Source of the DNA: Styela clava
Lineage: Eukaryota > Chordata > Ascidiacea > Stolidobranchia > Styelidae
Direction of reading: 5' to 3'
Assembly (NCBI RefSeq): GCF_964204865.1
Contig: NC_135263.1
Coordinates: 12,507,426 to 12,571,425 of the forward strand
DNA: 64,000 nucleotides
The notes under the pieces are model-generated. The model was not told the origin of the DNA. It worked only from the letters and a program-made list of their open reading frames with translations, and searched no databases. The translations under genes and the position numbers were made by a program. Positions 26,701 to 36,457 of this stretch are shown in pieces. How positions within the stretch are numbered: the first letter of the stretch is position 1; each line of letters opens with the position of its first letter.

Positions 26701-29323
26701 AACGATCAATGGGGAGCATTTTCAAATTTCATCATGGCTGTCATTTTACTCAGATACGCCACTGGTCAGGCATTGTACTGGAATTCCACTGGTCAAATTT
26801 TATAATTTAAATTCTAAAAAAAAATTTACTTACTAGAAATAGTACTCTGTGATCCACCGTTGAATGCGAGAAATCCAGCAAATAGAATGAATCCCCCCAT
26901 GCTGGCAAGGGGAACACTGTGACCTCTCAAGTTATTATCAAATTTATTTTTGGATTTTTCTGGGTCATCGTCATCATCCTTAGAAAACCTGGTATAGTTC
27001 AAAGATTGATTTTTCGACTAGTTTTAAGTTTACATTATACCAGTTTCTTATCGAGAATATAAAAATGTGGTTCATATTTAACGTGAGATTTGAATTTTGT
27101 ATTTTCGACAGCCCGAATATATATCTTGTGTTCGGGGGAATGCAAATGTTACCAAAAATTTTCATCACTTTCTGTCTAACTTTCACAAGAAATTTTTTAT
27201 AAAATTGGTTTTGCTGTATGAAAAAGATGAAACTGATCATAAATATTGAAGTGAATTCTCTAATTCCATGGTAGTTTTCAACACCACCTCCTTTTCCTCT
27301 TGGCGTTTTAATTGCAATTTGTATTTCATTGTAATCTGGCAATACAGTGTAGCAAATGTTACTAACCTTCCTATCCTTGGACCCAGAATTATAGCTCCTA
27401 CCAGAGCAGCTGTTCCACCAGTAACGTGTACAACACCACTTCCTGCAAAATCAATGAACCGAACTCCTAATCCCGCACCAGTGTAAAGAAAACCGTTATC
27501 TGACCAGCACCAGTGCGACATAACAGGATAAATATAACCTGTAAAGTTTAAAATTGCCAAGTCAATAAATAATCGCAATGAGATCATAATTAGTCCACAA
27601 AAAAATACTTATTCAAATTTGGCTGAAACCAATTCAAACTTTTTTATTTTAAATATGTTTGAATCGCAAAAAACGAAGGCCTACCTGTTATGACAAAACT
27701 GTAGATTAAATAAGCTACAAATTGAGTTCTTTCAGCCATTGCACCTGATACAATAGTTGAAGCTGTTGCTGCGAACGCAAAATGGAAAAACCACGAAGAA
27801 TAATATTCACTTGCTTCCATAACTTCGGGTGAATTTGTTCTGTATAGAGCAAAGACAATGAATTAATTTATTTTGTTTATTGACTTATAAGGACATAGTA
27901 TAACAAGCCAGTAAAAATCATACCGAACCTTCATTTAAAACCGATGCAAATACCGATTATATAATACCATTTTACACGAATTAAAATATATAGAACTCAC
28001 CCTCCTATGTCCAGCTCGTATGACATATTACCCAAAATCTGAAACAGTAAAAAAATCAATTAAATCTAAAATACTCTTCTTTCTAGCATCGTAACTAGCA
28101 TCGTAAACATAATAATTTCAAACTCTTTGTGACTTCGACGCAAATTTGTTATTTGTATAAAATATTTGTATTGGCCAGAGCGTTAAAGAATTGGTCCAAA
28201 CTACGAACAAATAAAACGAAAAAAAGACTGAATCTAAAATAATATGCTTGTATTTAATATAATACACTGATGTGCCATGTAGGCTATAGCCCATTTTATA
28301 AGTTGATGAAACAGGTTTATCGAACTTACAATGTGTAGGGTACGGATTGAGATTGAAATTGAGCAAAGCACAACAGTCTTATACACGAAAACATTCCACT
28401 CTACTGTGTTACTTTTGTAGGACAAATGTCCATACACAAAATAAAGACAAAAAACTTCATGAACATTCATTTCCTCAATTACTATTTTATACAACTTGCT
28501 ACCATTGCCATTGCTAATAAATATCACTGGGGTTTTAGATCTCAGCGCTCAAGATGTATAACGAGAGACGCTGTTATATTATATTTATATATCCTATATA
28601 TAAAATAATTCAAAAAGTTGGAACAAACCTCCCTGTGGGAAACTGATCTAGAGAAAAAGTAATTATGTCCAATGAATGCATTCCCGGGCACTCCATAAGC
28701 AAACGCAAATCCAAACACCCAGTATGATAAAGCACCGACAAAAACGTCCAAAAAATTCTTAAACAGTATGTTCGTTGTATTTTTGCTTCGCACCGATCCC
28801 GCTTCAAGCAGAGCGAATCCACATTGCATAAAAATGATCCAAATGGCTAAAAATCAAAATAAATGTATTTTTCCAAACGCTTCAATTACGGTATTGCTTT
28901 ATGTACAACTCTATTATTGTAAATTCAAATAATATTGATTATAATTTTTGACAATACTAATTTTAAATCACTATTGGCTGGTATGCGCCACACGATTCAT
29001 TCGCGGACGGTAAACTGTTATACCCAAATAGTCTATCTTTTACTGTTGTGAGTTGGAACTTCTAAAACGACTGTTTTAAATATTGACATCGACTCAATTA
29101 CTATATTGTGAGCTAATAACATATACATAGTTTTCAATTATAGTCTTTAAATATAAACTTGGCAAATAATATAAAAACAATTTGAAAAATAACACCTTTT
29201 TGAGAACATGTAAATAGAGTGATTTACGAATCACTTACAAATAAATATTTTGAATTGTTGATCGAGGTTCTTTTTTAAAGAGAAAATTTGTTCTTGAACT
29301 GATTCCGTCACAATGTCTGCCAT
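23780..29323 (-). CDS. Amt-type ammonium transporter, 11 coding exons, 520 aa
   Basis: In transcription order the exons are 29323-29239, 28846-28629, 28038-28001, 27839-27685, 27538-27367, 26988-26834, 26115-25954, 25338-25180, 25077-24922, 24710-24581 and 23912-23780. All junctions are GT-AG and in phase. Amt channels carry ammonium across the plasma membrane. Visible family blocks are [114 protein letters not shown] and [14 protein letters not shown]. The twin pore histidines are present as His203 (GVVHVTGG) and His378 (PVHLAGG). Exon 3 is only 38 bases. The loop encoded by exon 6 has five consecutive Asp. The last exon encodes a 43-residue cytosolic tail, [19 protein letters not shown] onward. 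If intron 10 is retained the frame stops at once (CTG TAA), giving a protein ending YHL. The donor after exon 2 (GAG|GTTTGT) is weak. Confidence 0.92.
26299..26561. repeat. Tandem duplication in an Amt intron (2 x about 130 bp)
   Basis: Units 26299-26427 and 26428-26561 match across CTGCTACTATGTAC, CAATTTCCTCTT, ATATTACATCATAG, CTTGTTCGCCTCCGTCATG and TCATGCACAATGG, with small insertions and substitutions. They lie in the intron between Amt exons 6 and 7. The right unit overlaps the left end of the small element at 26551. Confidence 0.75.
26551..26764. mobile_element. Short hAT-like MITE, 214 bp
   Basis: It begins CAATGGTGTATCTAGG and ends CTCAGATACGCCACTG, which reads back as CAGTGGCGTATCTGAG: 12 of 16 positions agree. 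The flanking octamers GTCATGCA (26543-26550) and GTCAGGCA (26765-26772) match at seven of eight. It lies within an Amt intron and has no coding capacity. Confidence 0.65.
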
Positions 29324-29695
29324 TTTCCACGATATTCAGATACCATACGTCGTTGTAATTTTCGCTTTTCGTTTATTTATCACTAGACTTTACGATCTAC
29401 AGGGAAATTTCAACAAGTTAGTAAAGTTGAACTAATATCCACTTTTCTACATTATTATATGTGTAAAGTCGGATTGAAATTGTGATTAAAAAGATAAGAC
29501 ATGCCACATGTCTATGCGAGCTGACTAACAATCAAAAAATTATAATCAGGGATGAAAAATGTATGTCGTCTGCCTTTTTCTGTCGAAGCCAGCATATTTT
29601 ATTATTTGTTAAAGTCATCTCAAGTAGTTGACTCCGTTGCACAGATAATAAACTGACTAGATAAATTATTTAGTGATTTATACATGATAATATTT

Positions 29696-29805
29696 GGACC
29701 TCCCGAAGTATACGCACCAAGGTGGTGCACAACCTGAACTCAGGTTGTGTACCAGGTTAGGGTTCAGGTTATGCGACATCTTGGTGCGCATACTTCAGGA
29801 GTACC
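29696..29805. mobile_element. Palindromic MITE, 110 bp, with 8-bp target duplication
   Basis: The ends CTCCCGAAGTATACGCACC and GGTGCGCATACTTCAGGAG are inverted repeats with few mismatches over about 22 bases. Inner arms with AACCTGAAC / GTTCAGGTT-like repeats extend the hairpin. The element is flanked by an exact TAATATTT duplication at 29688-29695 and 29806-29813. An 8-bp duplication and no coding capacity fit a hAT-type MITE. It lies upstream of the Amt start. Confidence 0.85.
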
Positions 29806-29813
29806 TAATATTT

Positions 29814-31221
29814 AAACTCACTTCAGAGCTAATCATGATTTCCTTTGAACTCAGTCAGTTTACAATATATAACCACAAACCGTCTGTAGATATTTTTCAA
29901 CTGTTTTCCCCACATTGTCACTTTCTTGGGCAGTTGAAAATTTTGGATAGCATTACAGTACGATAGAGTTTCTGACTTCAGTGAGATTAGTTAGTGTCAA
30001 ACATGATTTCGATATTATTGAAGCTACATAGGCTACATTAAATCAGATGTTTCTATACTGACATTTAGATCAAATTCCACTTGACTTTATCCCTCTTTTG
30101 AAAATACGTTTTAATTATTGTTGTGTATATTTCAAATAAATCCACACTATGCCCACTTACTACCTTGAAAAATTTAATCCATTAGAGAAGATTAAAAACA
30201 TTCGACGATAAGACCGATACCACGAGTTTATCAGACTTTGAATATCTAAACTCAAAGACGTAAGGATGCAGTAGCGAATTCGTTAGACTTAAGCTGCAAG
30301 TGCACTGCCGACAGCCTTTTAAACTCATAACGGACTCGTGAAGTTGTTGAATTGAAAGGTAATTTCTTTATCCCTCCGTGCCTAAAATCTTCGATAATAC
30401 ACAAATTGAGGGGCTGCAAAATTATATTGTCTAAAACTAAGTATCCTTTGAAATTTACTAAATTCAACTTGGCGAAAATGTCTGACGCGTTGAATAGGTT
30501 TATTCTGGAAATATTATTTTCCCCTTTTTCAAGCGGCTATAAACTCGAAGAATTTTTTGCCATTTTTGACAATTTTGCTGACAAAAATCAGATGTATAAT
30601 GTAAATACTGATTGTTCTCAATTAAGAATGTTACCCTATATTCTAGCTACATTAAGTCCAATCTTCTAACGTCTATTCAATATAGCCTAAATCCACCTGA
30701 GAATATTCCTCACTTCATTGCGCTGACAAGCTTTATTTTGCCTACGCGATAAGACAAAATTTAAACCTTCGAATAAATAAACAAATCAATTTATATATGT
30801 ATGCCAACATCGGTAATTTAGCATTTATCCTCGTCTTGCTCAGTCGGTTTAATATTACTCTATTTCAAATATATATGTTATCGTATAACGTCATCACAAC
30901 AGAACTTTCGCCTGATATATCTTAATGTATATCATTTCTAACCACAAATGATGGGCCAATTACTGGTTTGCAGGAGATAAAAGCACCGTATTATCAATTC
31001 CATGCGATGAATGCAAATTCTTAGAATAAAATACATTACCGATGTACAAGCGTTCAGTGAATCATCAGTTATTTTTCAAATTGATATACAGTGACGCTAT
31101 TTGAACCAGGAACTAACTTAATCAGAAAACTTTACAATTTGATTCTCATTGCAAATTTCGCTTACGGTACAAAGCAGTATATAGGCTTGGTAGAAAATCA
31201 ACTCCTTTTAATCAATCAGCT
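29814..31221. other. Intergenic, no gene recognised
   Basis: AT-rich spacer. The frame at 30352-30669 (105 codons, plus) has no recognisable motif, no clear splice context and a low-complexity composition, so I do not call it a gene. Confidence 0.45.
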
Positions 31222-31229
31222 ATCTAGGT

Positions 31230-31870
31230 CAGTGCTCTTCTACATGGGTTCCGCAACGCATGCAGTGGGGTTCCGTGAGTTTATAGGGTTCCTTGTTCCG
31301 CGTAAAGGAAAAAATGACTGCTGGGCCAGTAAAGTTGCAAAAAATGATTATTCTTCTTTTCCATTTTTGGATGAATTTCTAAGTGCGCAACAGCAAGAAG
31401 GACTCCTAGATATCCGTAATGATATTAATTCTGAGGAAACCTTCGAAAAAAATGGGAAGGAATATTTTTGGATTTCTCTTCACAAAGAGGGTACAGCAAT
31501 TGCAAAAATGCATTAAAACTTCTGTGTCAATTTCCCAATACCTATTTGTGTAAATCAGCATTTTCTGCTTTAACAACTATTAATAACAAAAAAGAAGTTG
31601 TTTGAAGAGTGTAGACACCAGTATGAGAATTGCTTTGAGCGCCGTGGAGCCACGATTCAAGAAGATTGCAAAGAAAATGCAAGAACAACCTAGTCTTTGA
31701 ATTTCACGCTTGTTACCTTCTTTCTGTTTCGTTGATGAGATGGAAATATTTGAATTACAAATATTCCGTGTTACGAGTATTTCGTGTTTTATTTTTGTTA
31801 TTTGGAGTTCCATAAAAAACGAAAAATGATATCAGGGGTTCCGCAATAACAAAAAGATTGAAGAGCACTG
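31230..31870 (+). mobile_element. hAT element, 641 bp, inserted in the end of another hAT
   Basis: Perfect 11-bp terminal inverted repeats, CAGTGCTCTTC and GAAGAGCACTG, are flanked by an exact ATCTAGGT duplication at 31222-31229 and 31871-31878. It carries a transposase C-terminal remnant: a KEYFWISLHKEG frame (stop near 31516), then in decayed frames the block corresponding to the hAT 'TTYLCE.GFSALT.IK.K' region. Removing it joins the left flank to GATTCCCAAAGTGGGCG, the end of the element that follows. Confidence 0.93.
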
Positions 31871-32289
31871 ATCTAGGTGATTCCCAAAGTGGGCGATATC
31901 GCCCCCGGTGGGCGATAACGCTACAGAGGGGGGCGAAAAAGTCGAAGGGGGCGATTTTTAGAAACCTGTTTTTGTTCGGCGCATCGTGCACTTGATTACT
32001 GTACTCTGCGTGCTTTCGTATGTTTGAATCACGTAGGCGATTATCACACGCGAAAGGAGTGCTGGACTCGACTTCGCAGTAAGATACGGTCGTTTCCGTA
32101 TCCCAGTGGTCGGCAAAATACGGCTGCCGAAGTAAAATAATCAGGCCCAGGACGCTCCACTGAATGGACCGTTCCCCGACCTTTGCCCCGGAAAATTTTT
32201 CCTATACTTTACCATTTTAAAATTTTCGGTGCGTATTTTAAGAGTGGTTTTGCGAGTTGTTGCCTGTAAAACGGGGTATTTGTTTCAAA

Positions 32290-32700
32290 CTATCATTCTA
32301 ATTCATATCACTCTAGAATCTGTTTTTTTATAAGTACCAGTAAAGAATTTAAGCCTAGTCCATCAAAGATATTTCTACACCAAATTTTTGCCTACTGTAA
32401 ATAAACTGAAACTTCTGGGGAGACAAAGTGATCATTGGCTTCCGATAAATTTCCGAAAAACAACTAAAAACTAACGAATATAATTCAAAAACGCCAAAAT
32501 GAGGTAATTTTCACGCCACGCCTGAAAATCTGTCTGAGTGAGAAATGTGTCTGATGCAAAAGGGAGCATTGTTATGTTTATTTTTGCATCTTGCTGAATG
32601 GCCAATGTCACGAAGTAAACAAGGAAGTCTATGCCCGTGGAAACATCCAAACGGCGGTTTTGGCGATGAATCAATTTTATTTACAATCTACGCTCGAGGA
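32290..32700 (-). repeat. Uncharacterised dispersed repeat, copy C
   Basis: Read on the minus strand, this segment aligns with both halves of copy A (12880-13087 and 13857-14040) without the LINE. It therefore gives the uninterrupted form of the repeat. It lies inside the hAT at 31871-33628; whether it is part of that family or an insertion is not clear. Confidence 0.6.
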
Positions 32701-32999
32701 GTAAATTACATTTTTTTATGAACAGAATTTATCGTGAGGCACGTTTAGACAAAATTTTATTATATCCTTAAAATTATATTAAACAGCTTCTCGTTTAACG
32801 AGCCTATAATTCAATTATAATTAGACAATAGGAAACACGCAGAAAAGTTGATGCTGAGTGCAGGGGTTCAATAGCGCAGTAAATATTAGAATATATTGCA
32901 ATGCAATAAGGAAATAAAATTCATATTCTATTCGAGGGATTCATCACTGCTTAATTTTTGTAAGAATGTATCTTCTTAAAAGAAAATCTTCATCAACAT

Positions 33000-33350
33000 T
33001 TGACAAACCATGCGTTCGATGTTTGGAAGTACATATGTGTGCGAACAATTATTTTCGAAAATGAACATTACAAAGAACAAGCTAGAACTAGGATTAGTGA
33101 TGCCCATTTAGAAAATCTTCCAATCTGGCGTCGTAAAGCTATCAAGCGTGATGCAGCAACAAGACAGTGTCACATTAAACGTCATTGTAATAATTTTTCA
33201 ATAAGACGATTATATGCGACCCGCAAAAGATTAGCAACCCTAAATGTAAAAAGGGGTGAATTTAGGGAGTTAAATGCTATAAGGCAAGAGTACACAGCGG
33301 TTTTTGAGGAGGTAGAACCCTGGATCTTTTATTTCCGACCGCTAATATGA
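33000..33350 (+). pseudogene. hAT transposase C-terminal fragment (frameshifted)
   Basis: Around 33015-33110 one frame reads MFGSTYVCEQLFSKMNITKN and a neighbouring frame continues RTRISDAHLENL. Together these make up the hAT dimerisation domain of the GTF2IRD2/ZBED-like type. The change of frame inside the motif shows that the gene is broken. Confidence 0.75.
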
Positions 33351-33628
33351 TGAGGGCTTTTCAGCTGTGCTACTATTGCTATCAAAACAACGAAATCGCC
33401 TTTCCATCAGTAAACAGGGTAATTTTAGATAATATAAAAAACTCGCTGAAGAACACCAAGCTCATCCATCTCATCAAAAAATACTATAAACTATGATTTG
33501 TCTCATTATTCGGTCTGTAATATATTCATTTCAGACTTTACATTTTTTTCGCAGTGCCGGGGGGGGGGCGATGAACTTGTATAAACTACTGTAGGGGGGC
33601 GATGGTAAAAAAAGTTTGAATACCACTG

Positions 33629-34124
33629 AATTTATTTTATTCTAGCCTACATAACGAACAAAAATATTTTTTCAATAACATTTAAAGGTGTCCATCACTC
33701 CAATTCCGATCTTAAAATTTTGATAGTTAGTTCTCTAAATTTATAGCTCTTATTTGACTTGCACAATCAGTGTTCTATACGAGCCGACATGTAGAAATAA
33801 ATGAATATTTTATAACTGAGATAAAGCTCAATATATCGGCTGATGATAGAATCATTCATAATACTTCAGTTAGCTTGTCTCGAGATTCTAATCAAGTATG
33901 CATTGGCATACTTTTCCGGAATATTATATCATGCAATAACTGATAATTATATTGATGAAACATTATTGCTCATATTGCAATTTCTATTACTAATATATAA
34001 CTATTGTTTCCGTTCGTACATAACCGAAAACATCCTCTGCGTGATATCCATAGTACTACTAGCTATAATGACTAATGTATATCAAACAGCTAAGATTTCT
34101 GGGCACAACAGTAAACCAGACAAA
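33629..34124. other. Spacer between two hAT elements, no gene recognised
   Basis: Contains a plus-strand frame (33843-34307) whose product is hydrophobic at first but runs into the next transposon. There is no family motif and no sign that it is a host gene. Confidence 0.4.
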
Positions 34125-34132
34125 CACAACGC

Positions 34133-34965
34133 CAGGGGTCGGCAAAACTGCGGATCAAATGCGGACCGTGAGCTAATTTGTTGCGGCTCTCGAACGACCC
34201 GACATTTAATACATAAAACCAAATATGATTCTAAATTTATTATTGCCTCTACACGGATTTATGTGGTAACAAGTGCTGATGTACGGTGCTTGTTTTGTAA
34301 TAAGTAGTGTTGGTTGTATATCGTTCGAGTTAATTTTGATTTTTAAAAATTAAAAATGTCTGGGAAACGGAGCGACGAGGGTCGAGCATTCCAAAGCGCT
34401 TGGACGGAAAAATGTTTTTATTTCTTGCACATTCCTAAACCGGTTTGCTCGATATGCCCAGTCAGCATTGCAGTTGTTAAGGGTTTTGATGTTAAACCGT
34501 AAATATATACTACTACGTTACGGAACGAGTGAGTCGTCGAAAATTCGACCCCAAGACCCGGGACTGCGCCATAGCTCATCTATGCGTTAGTGCAAAAGGT
34601 GTAATGTGCACGGTCGGAAGAATATATGGCATTGAGCAGCTTTATCTCAAATGCATTACACTTAGAATAAATTTCGTCGTACTCGCCTGTCAGATCATCA
34701 TTTGGACGACAGGTTGCCATAAAAACATCAGATAATAAGTAGATAAAAACAATGTATTGTTGGATAATATATTAAAAAACGCCACGTACACATCCCATTG
34801 TGGCAGGCTTTCAACACAGCAATAGAAGCGCAACAATGCGAATGCGTTATTGAAGTTCAATTAATGTAGCGATTGTTTGAAGGCGTAAATAGAAATATTG
34901 CGGCCCGCGCGCTACCGGAAATGTGTATATTTGGCCCGCAAGTACATGAAGTTTGCCGACCATTG
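34133..34965 (+). mobile_element. hAT element with CAGGGGTCGGCAAACT ends
   Basis: It begins CAGGGGTCGGCAAAACTGCGG and ends AGTTTGCCGACCATTG, inverted over about 16 bases. The flanking octamers CACAACGC (34125-34132) and CACAACAC (34966-34973) match at seven of eight. It carries the first part of a transposase frame at 34356-34502 only, so this 833-bp copy is a deletion derivative. Confidence 0.85.
34356..34502 (+). pseudogene. hAT transposase N-terminal zinc-finger fragment, 48 aa
   Basis: The frame starts MSGKRSDEGRAF and contains AWTEKCFYF and KPVCSICPVSIAVVKGFDVK. This matches the 'W.EKYFF....KPVCLIC...VAV.KEYN.KRHYETKH' zinc-binding start of GTF2IRD2-like hAT transposases. It stops (TAA 34500-34502) just before the expected His pair, so the finger is incomplete. 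Confidence 0.7.
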
Positions 34966-34973
34966 CACAACAC

Positions 34974-36351
34974 TATTGAGCAGCATGTCTGACTTCATAA
35001 ACAATTGCCATGTCAGTATGTCGCAATAATGCTGGGTCAATTGTTTTCTCTACGCCCATATAAGAATCCGAATAAGATCTTCCCAACAAAATGATACAGG
35101 CATTGTTAACTTTCCCGAAATCTTAATAATGTGAGGCCTGGTTTTCAATATTGATAACTACAAAAACGAAATATCGAAGTAGGGTGGATGTAAGAAACAC
35201 GTTACGTGTGTCAATGTCGACCATATCTCGAATATGGGAACAGTTAATGGCCATCAAACAAATACAGATATCGCGTTAAATAGCATCAATTTCATAATGC
35301 ATTTAATTTATTGCATAGGCTTAGTTCGTTTGTATAAAGGTGGTCCGCCAAGATTTTGGTCAGACTTTACCGGTCCGTCACTTGAAAAAGGTTGCCGACC
35401 ATTGAGTTAGACTATGCAAACGTTAATATATTATTTGGCCACAGCATGGCATGATTAAAATTTATATAGAAACAAGCATTGATATTTTCGGTAAGGTCAA
35501 ACGAAACCATACATCCGAGATTTTTATCAGCCTGAACACGATAACATACATTCTCTAAATACTATTAAACTATATATATATATATATATAACTTCTTTTA
35601 ATCAATCACACTTTATATCACATTATAACAAAACTTGGCAACCTTCCTGCCGCATATCGTTAACACGTCACTTGGCATTTGAATACTATATAGATTAGTA
35701 GCTGCCAATATTGTACACGATCGATTTCAACGCCATGTAGCAACGGTAATTATCAAAACTTTGCATGCTTGTCAATACAGTTCAGTATGGCTGACTAATA
35801 ATTCTCTGACACGAGCATATACCTATTATTTTAAAATGTCATAAACAGAAGTGCATATCACTCTAAAAGCCTATTGAACATAAATATCATTAATTTCCAT
35901 ACTTGGAGCGAATTGAACACGTACGTAATCAATTTCCATACTTCGAGGTTGCAACAGTCCGAATACCAGTCTCCATATTGTTTCGCTCTTCATTTTAAGT
36001 TATTTGTAGGCTCATGCTCATATCTTCACTTTATAAAATCGTTACAAATAATAACAATAAAATGTGACACCTAACTTCAAATCGTGTCACACAATCGGCG
36101 GAAAATTTTTCACGAAAAAATCTGCCCAGTTGTGATAAGATTTCATTTCTTTCACTCATTTCCCTAAGGAGTTCCCACGTGTTCTTCCAAGAGTTTAACA
36201 TTAGTTAACAATTGCTTTCAAAAGTTTCGGCATAATGAAATTTTTAACACTCTACCTGTACGTCCATGAATCAAAGTTTCAACCCTCCAATCCTTGTGTC
36301 AACTGCCACATGACGACGTTGCCATTATCACCTCAATATTTTATGATTTCC
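34974..36351. other. Intergenic with a decayed hAT end
   Basis: No gene is recognised. At about 35345-35406 a segment ending AAGGTTGCCGACCATTGAG resembles the right end of the element at 34133-34965, a likely solo remnant. A (TA)n run lies at about 35571-35591. Confidence 0.4.
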
Positions 36352-36359
36352 CTATAGAT

Positions 36360-36457
36360 CAGTGCTTCTCTAACTTTTTAAGACGCGCCCAATTTTTAGA
36401 ATTTGTCAAGTCTCGCGCCCCGTTTGTGGCGTGTACCCCACTGTTTGAAAACCACAG
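36360..36457. mobile_element. Short hAT MITE, 98 bp
   Basis: It starts CAGTGCTTCTCTAACTTTTT and ends GTTTGAAAACCACAG, which reads back as CTGTGGTTTTCAAAC. Internal CGCGCCC motifs occur near both ends. The flanking octamers CTATAGAT (36352-36359) and TTATAGAT (36458-36465) match at seven of eight. Confidence 0.7.

Larger units (their letters stand above)
31871..33628 (+). mobile_element. hAT element (CCCAAAGTGGGCG family), partly decayed
   Basis: The left end reads GATTCCCAAAGTGGGCGATATCG with G/C-rich GGGGGCG motifs; the right end GGGGGGCGATGGT...GTTTGAATACCACTG reads back as CAGTGGTATTCAAAC. These are typical of hAT families starting CAGTGGTTCCCAAA. Its extreme left bases were displaced by the insertion at 31230-31870, so the true start is near 31222. 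A transposase fragment lies at 33000-33350. No clear flanking target duplication was found. Confidence 0.75.

Noticed and set aside
30352-30669. 105-codon plus-strand frame
   Set aside because: No recognisable motif, no splice context, isolated between transposons.
31091-31516. 141-codon plus-strand frame
   Set aside because: Its first part is flanking DNA and its second part a transposase remnant crossing the element boundary at 31230, so it is not one gene.
33843-34307. 154-codon plus-strand frame
   Set aside because: Runs from spacer into the left end of a hAT element; no known motif or splice signals.
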